NCBI GenBank assembly: GCA_021186555.1
Contig: JAJKFL010000005.1
Span: forward strand, 49,569,635-49,633,634
Length of the DNA: 64,000 nt
Source: Reticulitermes speratus
Taxonomy: Eukaryota > Arthropoda > Insecta > Blattodea > Rhinotermitidae
Direction of reading: 5' to 3'
Shown here: piece after piece, positions 33,831 through 44,874 of the stretch
How the letters are laid out: each line of letters starts with the position of its first letter
How positions within the stretch are numbered: the first letter of the stretch is position 1
Notes under the pieces: generated by a model
Database searches by the model: none
What the model saw: only the letters and a program-made list of their open reading frames with translations
What the model was told of the DNA's origin: nothing
Position numbers and translations under genes: made by a program

Positions 33831-34534
33831 TATCTTTATTTCTATGTTATCTTATTATAGTCACCACATATAAGCCTAGATCTTCCACGTTTTTTCACCG
33901 GCATTTTCATATTGACTATTTATTATTTTCCACCACTCCCATGCATGCCATAAGCTCCGTCCATCTGATGCAATTTTATCCACCTGCCTGCTACTTCTTC
34001 TATCTTGAGTAAATGCAGACAAGTGTCCATGTAAAGAGTACTTTTAATGCGATCTTGAAATAAATTATTACATAAATATTTACCATCATATTTTATTACA
34101 GCTAAAGATGAAGTCAGGATTTTAAATACATGTTTGAGAGTTCCTGATAAGTAATTTTAATACGGACTACAGTTTTACACTGTGTTCTTACATCGAAATA
34201 ATAAACGCGATGTTTCCCCAAACCAAAGCTTATTTTGGAAAAGTACAAAATCACTGAAGGCACAAGACAATCATATTACTTCAGGGCAGGATTAGAGCCA
34301 ATCTATAATTCTGCCAGTTTGCTTACTTAAATGTCCTGTCAAAGCCTGCGGATGTGAAGGAGTAATGACAATTCTTAACGAAAATTTTATCGACTCTTGC
34401 ACCGAACACTGCTATTGCATGTGGCATACTCATACATCTTCATGGTCACGAAACGTACGCCCCTCATGAAACATTTTGTAAGATACAATCAAAATCATTA
34501 AGATACGGCAGGGAGAAGGTAACTCTCTTATGAT
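33831..34534. other. no gene recognised
   Basis: AT-rich sequence with no recognisable feature. Confidence 0.5.
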
Positions 34535-35085
34535 ATTTGAGAGTCTGCGAGCACATTTGGAATAGAGATTTTCATGAAAGCATATTTTGAGAGTCTGCAA
34601 GCACACTTGGAACAGAGATTTTCATGAAAGCATATTTTGAGAGTCTGCGAGCAAACTTCGAACAGAGATTTTCATGGAAGCATAATTTCAGAGTCTGCGA
34701 GCACACTTCGACAGAGATTTTCATGAAAGCATAATTTGAGAGTCTGCAAGCACACTTCGAACAGAGATTTTCATGAAAGCATAATTTGAGAGTCTGCAAG
34801 CACACTTCGAACAGAGATTTTCATGAAAGCATAATTTCAGAGTCTGCGAGCACACTTCGAACAGAGATTTTCATGAAAGCGTAATTTCAGAGTCTGCGAG
34901 CACACTTCGAACAGAGATTTTCATGAAAGCATAATTTCAGAGTCTGTGAGCACACTTCGAACAGAGATTTTCATGAAAGCATAATTTCAGAGTCTGCGAG
35001 CACACTTCGAACAGAGATTTTCATGAAAGCATAATTTCAGAGTCTGCGAGCACACTTCGAACAGAGATTTTCATGAAAGCCTAAT
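34535..35085 (+). repeat. 50-bp minisatellite, about 11 units
   Basis: The unit is gagtctgcgagcacacttcg, aacagagattttcatgaaag, cataatttca. Units at the left end differ more (acttgg, atattttga), as expected for an array edge; one unit is a base short near 34710. Confidence 0.97.
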
Positions 35086-35644
35086 TTGTAAACTGATATT
35101 TTGGAAAGCAGAGTAATTATGTGGAAATTATGTGTTTGCAGACACCTACCTTAGCCACTGAAGGATGACATGGAGATAAGAGAGAGATGTGTCTTGTAAG
35201 AAACAAAGTACTTCGTTGTCAGGATTCAACAGATGTTAGCTCACATTACGCTAACCACGCAAAACATTTCTCCACTGGAGAAACCGCGCCTACCCACAGT
35301 TACGCTTATTCTGATACAGTATAGGCACATTTCACAATACACCGTAAGGGACGTGTAAAAGAGGCTGATATTATGTAACAAAGGATGTCCCGAAAGTCAC
35401 TTTTCCGGAATTATAAAGAGGTTCCAGGGACACGCTACATTATTTCCAACCATACAACAGCACAAAGTGACAAAGAGGAGTCTGGGGTTTTGGGAGAACA
35501 GAAAATTCTGTTGCCCCTGAAGAGATAAACGAAGGGGAGAAATAAAAAACCGCAAGCAATGCATTTGGAAACTTGTATATGTATGTGTAAGTATGTATGT
35601 ACGCACCTACGTACTTGTGTGTGTATCGATATATAAAAGAGGAA
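35086..35644. other. no gene recognised
   Basis: Nothing recognised except a short tatgtatgtacg run near 35590. Confidence 0.5.
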
Positions 35645-35885
35645 CGCTAAATGGCTTGGTCACATCTTGCGTAGGAACTGCATTCTAAAACACGTGATTG
35701 ACGGAAAGATCGAAGGAATGATTGACGTGAGAGGAAGATGAGGAGGAAGAGGTAAGCAGCTATTGGATAACCTTACGGAAAGCAGAGGATATTGGAAATT
35801 GAAAGAGGAAGAACTAGATCGCACTCTGTGGAGAACTCGCTTTGGAAGAGGCTATGGACCTGTCGTAAGACAGATTACAGTTTTA
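35645..35885 (+). mobile_element. LINE 3' end, second family (copy 1)
   Basis: Plus-strand translation gives KWLGHILRRNCILKHVIDGK, then after a stop GKQLLDNLTESRGYWKLKEE and LWRTRFGRGYGPVVRQ. This is the familiar C-terminal end of a non-LTR retrotransposon protein (the G-H-I-L-R-R motif beyond the reverse transcriptase). One in-frame stop makes it dead. Copy 2 lies at 56095-56330. Confidence 0.85.
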
Positions 35886-36309
35886 CATTATCATAAACTC
35901 TAATCTCTTCTAACAAGAAAGTAACAATATTACTACATATAAGGCTGACCTTGGTTTCCCTTCATCCGCAGTAAACACAAATACACCAACCTACACAAGT
36001 CCATAAACTTGCAGTACAGACGTAAAATTATTAGGAGAATCAAATCCCGTAGTCCTAATTCTATAACAAAGTTCGTAGACAGTTAGTGTCGTTTGATATG
36101 GAAACTTGCTGCAGCGCAAGTAAATGTATCGCCGTCAGATATAATTATTCTGTTACATAAGGAATGGAGCGATATTCAAAACAAGGCAACAGGTACAGTC
36201 ACTGATAATATTGAAGTACAAATTCACGAATTTATCGCAACAATATAACGCGAGTTTTGAAGGCACAAGAGCAGTGCTGACAAAGACTCAAGTCTTCGGC
36301 GGTGTCACG

Positions 36310-36395
36310 TTGTGCCATTGTGTGTGTGTGTGTGTGTGTGTAGTTCACGACATTTCGAATGACCGTAGTGACTTTATCTTCAGCGTCAAGCAGGC
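36310..36395. repeat. GT microsatellite beside a decayed hammerhead-like hairpin
   Basis: (gt)n lies at 36319-36342. On the minus strand 36347-36385 reads GCTGAAGATAAAGTCAC, then CATTCGAAATGTCGTGAA: core CTGAAGA, T, a poor stem, CGAAATGTC. It keeps the order of the motif but not the stems. Confidence 0.5.
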
Positions 36396-36726
36396 CAAGA
36401 CGTCGGAAATTCCACACTCAACGAAACAGCCTCACATACAAGAAGACTTCAATCTTAATGAGTACATTGTTCAAGGGATTATTTTTTATGACTGACAGTC
36501 TATTTTAGCATAGATCTGAGTAAATTAACAAAATGTTATTAACATTGTGACAAAAGCCAAACAACATAATAAAAAAACATGAAAATATCCCAATTTTAAA
36601 ACTGTTAAATAATGTTCCAAACACGGATTATAATCCGAGGTAGTGATTCCATGCCCCTATTTGAATATTGAGTATTGAATTTTATTAATATTTGAAAATA
36701 TATATTCTGTGCATCATTCTTACCAT

Positions 36727-36863
36727 CAATCACAACTTACCAACAAAAGCACATAATAGGATAACAAAGTGTATGTAAGTTTCAAAAACTTAAAGAGCTT
36801 TTAAAATTTTTGTACACTTTGTAATCCTATTGTGGGCGTTTGTTGGTGAATGTGATTGATTGA
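36727..36863. mobile_element. Foldback element FB8
   Basis: Left arm caatcacaacttaccaacaa, agcacataataggat and right arm atcctattgtgggcgtttgt, tggtgaatgtgattg are inverted, about 47 bp each. A gatt microsatellite follows. No hammerhead-like core is seen. Confidence 0.75.
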
Positions 36864-36956
36864 TTGATTGATTATTAATACATTTAAGACCTCTAGCTTG
36901 AATTCAGGATTCCTTCTCGAAATTTGTTGTTTATGTCTTCCCTACTTCTTTTATCC

Positions 36957-37441
36957 ATGATAAGTGGGCCCCTTTCACCACGATAAGTGGGCCCCTGTCA
37001 CCATGATAAGTGGGCCCCTGTCACCACGATAAGTGGGTCCCTGTCACCACGATAAGTGGGTCTCTGTCACCATGATAAGTGGGCCCCTGTCACCACGATA
37101 AGTGGGCCCCTGTCACCACGATAAGTGGGCCGCTGTCACCATGATAAGTGGGCACCTGTCACCATGATAAGTGGGCCCCTGTCACCACGATAAGTGGGTC
37201 TCTGTCACCATGATAAGTGGGCCCCTGTCACCACGATAAGTGGGCCCCTGTCACCACGATAAGTGGGCCGCTTTCACCATGATAAGTGGGCCCCTGTCAC
37301 CATGATAAGTGGGCCCCTGTCACCACGATAAGTGGGCCCCTGTCACCATGATAAGTGGGCCCCTGCCACCACGATAAGTGGGCCGCTGTCACCATGATAA
37401 GTGGGCCCCTGTCACCACGATAAGTGGGTCTCTGTCACCAC
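36957..37441 (+). repeat. 23-bp minisatellite, about 21 units
   Basis: The unit is atgataagtgggcccctgtc plus acc. Variable sites: atg/acg at the start and gcccct, gtctct, gccgct, gcacct in the middle. A block acg-gtctct, atg-gcccct, acg-gcccct, acg-gccgct occurs twice (from 37048 and from 37186), pointing to a duplication of about 138 bp inside the array. Confidence 0.97.
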
Positions 37442-37609
37442 GGCATGGCGCGTCCTCAGGTTGCGGATGGAGGAACGGCCTCCGAATACGGAGAGTAGCT
37501 ACGAATACATTGAATAAGCAGTCGCGGATAGCAGACTAGGGGTGGTCCTCCAGCTTGGGGGTTGGGCGAGGTGCTAAAAACTCCTCACCGTAAAAAGTAT
37601 CACGTTACG

Positions 37610-37732
37610 AAAAATAAACCCTTGGTTTCCACAAAACGCTGGGAATTTCTTGACTAGCTAACGACTTTTTAACTTCTTAAGAAGGACTCTGCTGCATGTT
37701 TTAGTTAGTTAGTTAGTTAGTTAGTTAGTGAC
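37610..37732 (+). mobile_element. LINE 3' end with TTAG tail
   Basis: It runs from ccttggtttccacaaaacgc through gggaatttcttgactagcta and cttaagaaggactctgctgc to a (ttag)n tail at 37702-37729. This copy fixes the 3' end and tail type of the family. Confidence 0.8.
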
Positions 37733-38339
37733 TTCTTTTATTATTTTTCCTTATCATTAAAAATTTTTCACACTCGACTGGAACAAATTTCCCCAATGTC
37801 ATTTCAACACTTTACGTTTTCCTATACTGTATCCATCACATCTGACTGAAACCAACAACAACACTTGATCTTACGCCAGTTTTGTCCAAAGTGCCGAGTA
37901 CGACAGTCTCTCAAAGAGTACGTCGTTTACATATAACAAGATTAGCAGCTGTCCGTTTTAAAGCGATGCCGCCCGTTACTGCAACACCATCATTTGTCCA
38001 AACACAGCCGAGTGACAGTTCTGATATGTGTGTTGTACTTCTACATAGACCGCTTCTATGATTAGCAGCTTTACAGGTTCGTTTAATTTTATTCAGTTTG
38101 TATCCGCTCACCACAATGAAATTACCCCTGCTAGCCTTAGCAGTCGAAGCATTCAAATGCTTTTTCCGGTTATCCTATGTTTAAAAACAAACAAGCTTCT
38201 CTACCGTACATTTATGTATATTTTGTGGCTGAGCTAGGTGAAGCCTTAAGTTCGTTAACAAAATAAATGCTTATTCAAAAACGCGACGTACTGAATTTTA
38301 TTTAAACATTTACATTTTTTTATGTTTATACAGTTCGTG
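37733..38339. other. no gene recognised
   Basis: No recognised feature. Confidence 0.5.
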
Positions 38340-38614
38340 GGCCGGGATAGCTCAGTCGGTATAGCGACTCGCTACGGGGATCGAATCCCGGTGGGGGCGA
38401 GATTTTTCCGCAGCCGTCCAGACCGGACTCTGGGGCCCATCCAGCCTCCTATACAATAGGTACCGGGTCATTCCCGGGCGTAAAGCTGTTGGGGCGTGGC
38501 GTTGACCACCAACCCTCAACTAGTGCCAGGGTTAAAGAAAGAGTAGAGCTATACCTCTACTCCTTCTCTGGGCCTTCATGGCCTGTTCTAGGGAGAACTT
38601 TACCTTTAATTTTA
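38340..38614 (+). repeat. tRNA-derived SINE, family B, reference copy
   Basis: The head gccgggatagctcagtcggt (box A) and gatcgaatcccggtgggg (box B) is followed by a body of about 200 bp and a tail tttaccttta. Compared with the minus copies at 38727-39008 and 54195-54480 it lacks about 14 bp between the tRNA arms (the gctggacggtcc part), so the tRNA-like fold is broken. Confidence 0.92.
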
Positions 38615-38726
38615 AACAGTTACAGTAAACACAAAAGTCCTTGTATTTAATCACGCATGCGTACTGTAATCTCCATCAACAATATTCCCACAAGTGAGAA
38701 CTTTATTCCATACACAACACTGAAAT

Positions 38727-39008
38727 AAGTAAAGTAAAGGTAAAGCTCTCCCTAGAACAGGCCATGAAGGCCCAAGGGGGGAGTAGAGGTACTCGTTCTT
38801 GACCCCGGCGCTAGTTGGGGGTGGGTGGTGAGCACCACGCCCCGGCCGCTTTACCCCCGGGAAAGACCCGGTACCCATTGTATAGGAGGCTGGGTAGGCC
38901 CCAGGGCCGGTCTGGACGGCTGCGGAAAAATCTCGCCCCCACCGGGATTCGATCCCCAGACCGTCCAGCCCGTAGCGAGTCGCTATACCGACTGAGCTAT
39001 CCCGGCCC
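38727..39008 (-). repeat. tRNA-derived SINE, family B, full copy
   Basis: Full length on the minus strand, from the head (ggggccgggatagctcagtc) to a (tttacc)-type tail at 38727-38745. It faces the copy at 38340-38614 tail to tail, so the pair could form an inverted repeat of over 250 bp. Confidence 0.93.
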
Positions 39009-39211
39009 CACTGAAATAAGTACTGCAGGAAAAATACGATATCAATTCCTAAAGGGAATTTAGTTTTTTTTTTTTTTTGCCTCAACATATGGGAATTATC
39101 AGAAGTAACGCTTTCCCACACACACTATTTACATTACAAAAATTCATACGTAATTCGAAAAAGACTTAAAACACACCAATATAAAGTGATTGCTGATGGC
39201 AGGTCTACAAA

Positions 39212-39500
39212 GAGGAAAAGGTACAATCTGCCCTGTCCAAGCCATGAAGGCGCATAGAGGGAGTACATATATAGATCCACTCATTCTTAACCTCGGCACT
39301 AGAAGGAGGTGAGTGGTTAAATTTACACTCCGGCCGCTTTGCCTCTGGGAAAGAACTACGATACCCATTGAACAGGAGGCTGCGTGGAACCCACAGCCGG
39401 TCTGGAAGTTTCGGAGAAGAGAAAAATTTATTGTCCCTACCGAGATTCGAACCACCGAACCGTCCAAAACGTAGCCTAGCCAACTGAACCGACTACGTTA
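39212..39500 (-). repeat. tRNA-derived SINE, family B, diverged full copy
   Basis: All parts are present in order on the minus strand, but the head (gtagtcggttcagttggcta) and body differ by many substitutions from the neighbouring copy, so it is older. Confidence 0.85.
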
Positions 39501-39597
39501 GAAATGATTAACACAGTTTTTTATTGGAATCGTTATCGTTAGAAGACTCAAAGTCCGTTAGTACCTGTCGTTCTGCAACAGACGTATCATAGTTATA

Positions 39598-39888
39598 ACT
39601 AACTAACTAACTCCATGTAGCACAGTCCTTCTTAAGAAGCTAACAGGTCGTCAGCTAGTCAAGAGATTCCCCGCGTTTTATGGAACCCGAAGGTTCATTA
39701 CCGCACTCACAACAGCCCGCCACCTGTCCCTATCCTGAGCCATATCAATCCAGTCCATGCCCCCCATCCCACTTCTTGAAGATCCATTTTAATATTATCC
39801 TCCCATCTACGCCTGGGTCTTCCAAGTGGTCTCCTTCCCTCAGGTCTCCCCACCAAAATCCTCTATGCATCTCTCCCCTCACCCCTAT
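39598..39888 (-). mobile_element. LINE 3' end, TTAG-tailed family
   Basis: The tail (aact)n at 39598-39612 is (ttag)n read on the minus strand. The 3' untranslated part and the start of the coding tail match 8345-8700 almost base for base, so both are young relative to the copies at 33704 and 57822. Confidence 0.85.
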
Positions 39889-39961
39889 CATAGTTATAAA
39901 GGTAAAAAATTAAAAATCGGCGTCATATTTAAAAATAAAATGACAGCCCAGTTCCGGAATT

Positions 39962-40130
39962 TTACGCTGTGTCGTCGGATAAATATTTCCCACGTTTCGA
40001 ACGATGCTAATGCCCTCAACCTCAAAACCAAACAGTCCAAAGACACTCCTCTAAGACTGCTTTATTCTAAAGATACAACCCTCCGAAACGTCGGGGACTA
40101 CACACCCAACGACACGGCGTTAATATTAAC
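39962..40130. mobile_element. Foldback element FB2
   Basis: Acgctgtgtcgtcggataaa on the left is mirrored by cacccaacgacacggcgtt on the right. The inner edges are cacgtttcgaacg and ccctccgaaacgtcggggac. Confidence 0.65.
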
Positions 40131-40199
40131 ACAAGACTTCAATCCCCAGCTTGAATCTCCAGCCAAAACAGCTACGTGTAAACCTGAGATCTCCTAATA

Positions 40200-40784
40200 A
40201 AATGACGCACATTCATCCACACAATCGATGCTTGAGTTCGCCGTGTACGTAGTTATAGCGTAGACAGACGGGGTGATTACAGTGCGACATCTGCGCGATT
40301 ATCGCTGTTGCTATAACAATGATACGGAGCATAGCGCATCGCATGTCCAACCACGGATATGATCTTAACATATACATTAGTTAGAAATAAATATTTAGCT
40401 TCGCGCTGTGGCCGCTTTTCACACTCATTGGGCAGCAGACCGTACGGCGCCTTAAATCTGGAGGTGGTGACATACATTGAACACGGTACTGTAAGGTATT
40501 GAACTCAGGTCGTTCAGTCAGTATACGTTCATTATTCGATTTAAGCCATTTTAACTCCACTGATAAGGGGCAGAGGTCGCTTAGTACTACTGAACTTCCC
40601 TTTTCATTTTGTGCTGTTTGATTTAACTTGAAGACATGCCCGAATTTAAGGACTTAATTAATTTTTACACACTAGCACTTAAATGCTAATACAATGAAAT
40701 AATTTTCAAAATTTTCGCTCTTATCAAGTACCAAAATAAAACACGTAGAAGTGAACACGTGATAATATGGAATATGAGATCTTA
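40200..40784. other. no gene recognised
   Basis: No recognised feature. Confidence 0.5.
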
Positions 40785-41325
40785 TCTCTTCTGGGATGTT
40801 AAGCAGAGTAGATTGGTAGTTATTTACCTACATTGCGTGACAACCTATCGGTCCCATCTTGAAGGGTCAAGCAGTCCGGTAGTTATTTATCGACGTTTCG
40901 GGACAACGTATCGGTCCAACCTCCCAAGGGTCAAGCAGTCCGGTAGTTATTTATCGACGTTTCGGGACAACCTATCGGTCCAACCTCCCAAGGGTCAAGC
41001 AGTCCGGTAGTTATTTATCGACGTTTCGGGACAACCTATCGGTCCAACCTCCCAAGGGTCAAGCAGTCCGGTAGTTATTTATCGAAGTTTCAGGACAACC
41101 TATCGGTCCCATCTTCAAGGGTCAAGCAGTTCGGTAGTTATTTATCGACGTTTCGGGACAACCTATCGGTCCCATCTTCAAGGGTCAAGCAGTCCAAGAA
41201 GATTGCTCGACCCTTGAAGATGGGACCGACAGTTTGTCACGAAACTTCGGAATTAACTACAAATCTACGCTATGTAACATCCCAAAACAGAGGAGATGTC
41301 ATTTACGCAGCGGCGGAAGCCTGAT
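40785..41325. mobile_element. Foldback element FB1 with one arm expanded into a tandem array
   Basis: The right arm (41212-41322) reads gacccttgaagatgggaccg and ends at ggcggaagcctgatatt. The left arm is its inverted copy, starting at ctcttctgggatgttaagca, but its hairpin part is repeated in tandem (40806-41200). The two arms meet at a short spacer ccaagaagattgct. Confidence 0.85.
40806..41200 (-). repeat. 64-bp tandem array of the hammerhead-like hairpin unit, about 6 units
   Basis: Unit on the plus strand: tcaagcagtccggtagttat, ttatcgacgtttcgggacaa, cctatcggtcc then catcttcaaggg or aacctcccaaggg. Starts lie at 40867, 40931, 40995, 41059, 41122 and 41185. Read on the minus strand every unit has the GTCCC side of stem II followed by GAAACGTC. 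In the three middle units the CTTGAAGA side has become CCCTTGGGAGG, a shared change that must have spread by unit duplication. Confidence 0.9.
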
Positions 41326-41366
41326 ATTACCCAAACGGAACATCTTTATATAAAATACATACACGC

Positions 41367-41642
41367 CGTAAAAAGTAAAGGTGAAAGTCACCCGTAACAT
41401 GCCATGCCTGGCACGGGGGGGAATAGAAGTACAGTTCTAACCATTTTTAAATTCGGCCCTATACGGGGGTGAGTAGATAACGTCACGCTCCGGCCGTTTC
41501 AACTCCGGAAAAGACACGGTACCCATAGTAGAGGAGGCTGGGTGAGCCTCAGGGCAGATCTAGACGGATAAAAGAAGAGGAACTTTCTTCTCCCCACACG
41601 GACCGCGAGTCACTGTAACGACTGCGCTTTGCAGGGCTTAGA
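41367..41642 (-). repeat. tRNA-derived SINE, family B, diverged
   Basis: The tail aaaagtaaaggtgaaag is at the left; the body (cacggtacccatagtagagg, then cctcagggcagatctagacg) is clear; the head region (gactgcgctttgcag) is badly decayed and box B is lost. Confidence 0.8.
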
Positions 41643-41776
41643 AATAGAGCCGAAAGTAAAAGAATCTGTATTTAGAGTAAGACGATGTGCACTGAGTCGC
41701 AACAAAGTAGTGGATATTTACTTGCAGGCCCACAAATATTTATTTACGTGAAAATCAACATCAGTGGTACAAACAT

Positions 41777-41952
41777 GCTCACATCATTCACATTCACATT
41801 CACATTCACATGCACATTCACATTCACATTCACATTCACATGCACATGCACATGCACATTCACATTCACATGCACATTCACATCCACATTCACATTCACA
41901 TTCACATGCACATTCACATTCACATTCACATTCACATGCACATGCACATGCC
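41777..41952 (+). repeat. Hexamer repeat cacatt/cacatg
   Basis: About 29 units of cacatt or cacatg. The pattern of runs (three cacatt, one cacatg, four cacatt, three to four cacatg) recurs, so blocks were duplicated. Histidine-serine type open frames on all frames are artefacts. Confidence 0.97.
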
Positions 41953-42033
41953 CGCCACTCAACGTAGAAAAGAACTAAATATTTTGAACGTTAAACAAGA
42001 TCGTGAAATAAGCAGCCCTCGGCAAGGCACGGT

Positions 42034-42332
42034 CTCGGCCGTGCCATGGCTCAGGCATTTAGTCGCCGGCCTCCCACCTCGGAGGCCCGGGTTCGAACCC
42101 GGGTCAGTCCACGTGGGATTTGTGGTGGACAGAGTGGCACTGGGACAGGTTTTTCCCCGAGTATTTCGGCTTTCCCATGTCAATTTCATTCCACCGGTGC
42201 TCCATTACTTGGAAAAGTGAAAAAAAATCTGATCATCTTTCTCTTCGACATCATCACAGGGTCGCACAATAAGCCTCAAGGCTGCGGTGCGTCCGTAGCA
42301 TCTGCTGCGGGGTCCTTCTCAAAAAAAAAAAA
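42034..42332 (+). repeat. tRNA-derived SINE, family C, reference copy
   Basis: Full length: cgtgccatggctcaggcatt (box A), gggttcgaacccgggtcag (box B), a body with ccaccggtgctccattactt, the end ggctgcggtgcgtccgtagc and ctgcggggtccttctc, then a pure A tail of about 16 bases. The clean tail suggests a fairly recent insertion. Confidence 0.93.
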
Positions 42333-42828
42333 AAAAGCACTGTCTCATTCTGACGTAGGCCTGTGACCAAGACACTTGCCTCGAACTGTACCTCAGACAT
42401 TTCAGACAGAAACTCAGCAACGTAAGTCAAAAAGCCTCCTTCCTACAGTACAAAGTTGCTAAGAAGAATACAGAGAAGTAAAGGAAATTGGGTGCAATGT
42501 TATGGTCAATAACACACCTACAAAAGCTTTAGACGTAGCCAACAAAACCACACAGCTGTAAAAGCAATATCAGAGCACAAAAGTCACTACTAGCAAAACT
42601 TTAACTTGGTGTCTTATAAATTAGCAGTCCTGGTGGTGACCTTTTGATATCGGCGCGTAGGAGACGCAGAGTGTGGGCTTCCCTACTGCCATCGAATGAT
42701 GATGATAATGATGATGATGATAACATGATGAAGAGGACGACAGACAGACAGGCGTATAGGTAAAAAAATAATGCTAATGCAACATTTTCTTTGACTGAAA
42801 ACGTGTACAGGTTTGCTCTCTGGTCTAA

Positions 42829-42873
<45 letters not shown>
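42333..42873. other. no gene recognised; GAT and AAT microsatellites
   Basis: A gatgat-rich stretch lies at 42696-42730 and (aat)n at 42830-42873. Otherwise nothing recognised. Confidence 0.6.
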
Positions 42874-42875
<2 letters not shown>

Positions 42876-42883
42876 CGTATTGT

Positions 42884-43140
42884 GAGCCGGGATCGCTTAC
42901 TACGTGCAGTGACTCTGCTAAGGGCTGGACAGTCCGGGATTAGATTCCCGGCACAGGAAATAAATCATTCTATTTTCCACAGTGTACAGACCGGAAGTTG
43001 GGACCACTCAGCCTCCTATTAAATAGATACAACGGATTCTTTCCCAGGAGTAAAGCGGCTGAAACGTGAAGTTGATGACTCATTTCCATCTACTGCCGAA
43101 AGTCAGTGGAATTATATGCGTACACCGGCCATATGCCTCC
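42884..43140 (+). repeat. tRNA-derived SINE, family B, diverged full copy
   Basis: The head gagccgggatcgcttactac and gggattagattcccggcac is followed by a diverged body (gtacagaccggaagttggga, actcagcctcctattaaata) up to catatgcctcc. It keeps the part between the tRNA arms that 38340-38614 has lost. Confidence 0.8.
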
Positions 43141-43150
43141 GCTTTCAGGG

Positions 43151-43187
<37 letters not shown>

Positions 43188-43282
43188 GTGCTGTTTCTGT
43201 AATTGGCCATCTGGCTGTTGACTCGGCACATTAATAAACCAGAATTGAATTGAATTGAATTGAATTGAATTATTATTATTAT
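43151..43282 (+). repeat. ATT and GAATT microsatellites
   Basis: (att)n at 43150-43187, then (ttgaa)n at 43243-43270 followed by (att)n to about 43284. Confidence 0.93.
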
Positions 43283-43284
43283 TA

Positions 43285-44830
43285 CATTTTAAGTTTTGGT
43301 AGTCTCGCCACAGAGAATGAAGCTGATGGAGGAAAACAGAGCTTCGCAAGTTCTTAACAGAATTTCTTATTTGTTTTGACCTTGCTTCTAAAGTGATCAT
43401 CATTTATTTTATTTCTATATTCGGATATTGACAACCCAAAAGCTATATTATACAGAGATTATAGCTTCCTATTGGGTTAGTTAATTTTCTTAGGTACAGA
43501 ATAACTTTAAACTTCCTGAAACTGTAACTGAACTGAGTGTTGCTTAATGACTGTGCAATACTGCAGGACGAACATAAGCTCTGTACCTTTATACGTTAGT
43601 TCCGTACTGCTATTTAATAACCACGAGAGAAAACATAGAAAAGGCAACCCCATTTCCTTCTACCACAAGAATACAAAATCCCTTGTAACCAATTTTAAAG
43701 CTTACAGTAGAAGTAGCGCTGATTCTTTTGTGCTGATGCGAAATTAAAAGCACTGATGCAGACTCTAGGGACCCCTTTTTGTTGTTGCACCAATGTTGTT
43801 ATCTACAGCACGACAGGGAATTTCACATCATCATATAATTATGACTAATGAATCCATTTCTATATGCTTTGCTATTTTTGAATATGATATTTGGCAGATT
43901 GACATTACATACATTATAGACAATTTGTAAAGAATACAGAATTTTCACTGTCAAAACAAAAAGTCATGACAATTAAAGGAATTGAGTACATCAGAGCAAA
44001 AAAGAATTACTAACAACAAAATAATTGAGCAAGTAAAATAATTTAACGACTTGGGATGTAGGATATCGTACATCAATAATAAAGACTCGTAAAAGAAGCT
44101 TCAAAAGTTGCAATATACATATATGTAAAACAACTCGACGCTTACCCAAAAGAGTTATTGATTAAGCACCGTGCAAATTATATCATAATGGCGGTACCAA
44201 CGCTCCTGTATGCAGGTGTGCAATTGGAATTTAATAAAACAACATAAAAGGAGAATTGAAACAATGGACATAAAATTGTTGAACTCAACTGCAAAATGTA
44301 CTTTATATGGCAATAAAACAAATGCAGAAATATGAAAAGAATTCAATATATCAAATTAATATAATTTACTCTATATTGTAGACGCAAGAGGACAGTGTGT
44401 ATCAAGAATGAAGGCTGCAGTGTATGTATACATTCCGACAGGGAGAAGAAATGTAGTTTGACCGAGAAAAATGGCGAGACGAACACTGGACGAGCCATAT
44501 AAAAGCTTGTATCCCATTGTTGGTGATAAAATTCAATACACAACAATACTAAAACAAAGTAATACATATATATAATATCGCTTAACACTTCACAAAGAAC
44601 AACCAACGAACGAAACATCAACTCCAACTACAGACAGCGGAGAACTCAACTACAACACGACAACAAAATCCCCAATAGTATAACAGTGAAATAACTCGAC
44701 GCAGACGATCTCAACAGACAAGTACGTATATAAGTGCAGTGTAAAAAACAACTCCCAGAGAAAAACATTAATAAATCAATCAACAAAAAAGTGGATAGCG
44801 CACAGTGAAGTGAAAACATAAAGATATAGA
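43285..44830. other. no gene recognised
   Basis: AT-rich. Open frames at 44343-44627 and 44646-44849 (minus) are hydrophobic but have no known resemblance. Confidence 0.45.
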
Positions 44831-44872
44831 TACCCCTGATGATGGTCAAATAATGACCCTACATATAGGGTA
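44831..44872 (+). ncRNA. Hammerhead-ribozyme-like motif lacking GAA
   Basis: TACCC (stem I), CTGATGA, T, GGTCA-AATAA-TGACC (perfect 5-bp stem II), then CT in place of GAA, ACATAT, A, and GGGTA, which pairs perfectly with the first strand. It keeps both helices and the 5' core, but the GAA and part of the palindrome are gone, so it should be dead. Confidence 0.5.
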
Positions 44873-44874
44873 AC

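Noticed and set aside
38340..38400. A true tRNA gene
   Set aside because: Box A and B are present, but part of the tRNA is missing, no acceptor stem closes, and a SINE body and tail follow. The same applies to the other tRNA-like heads.
41685..42220. Histidine-serine rich proteins
   Set aside because: They come from a hexamer repeat cacatt/cacatg and read as HS, HI or TF repeats depending on frame; one frame continues into a SINE.
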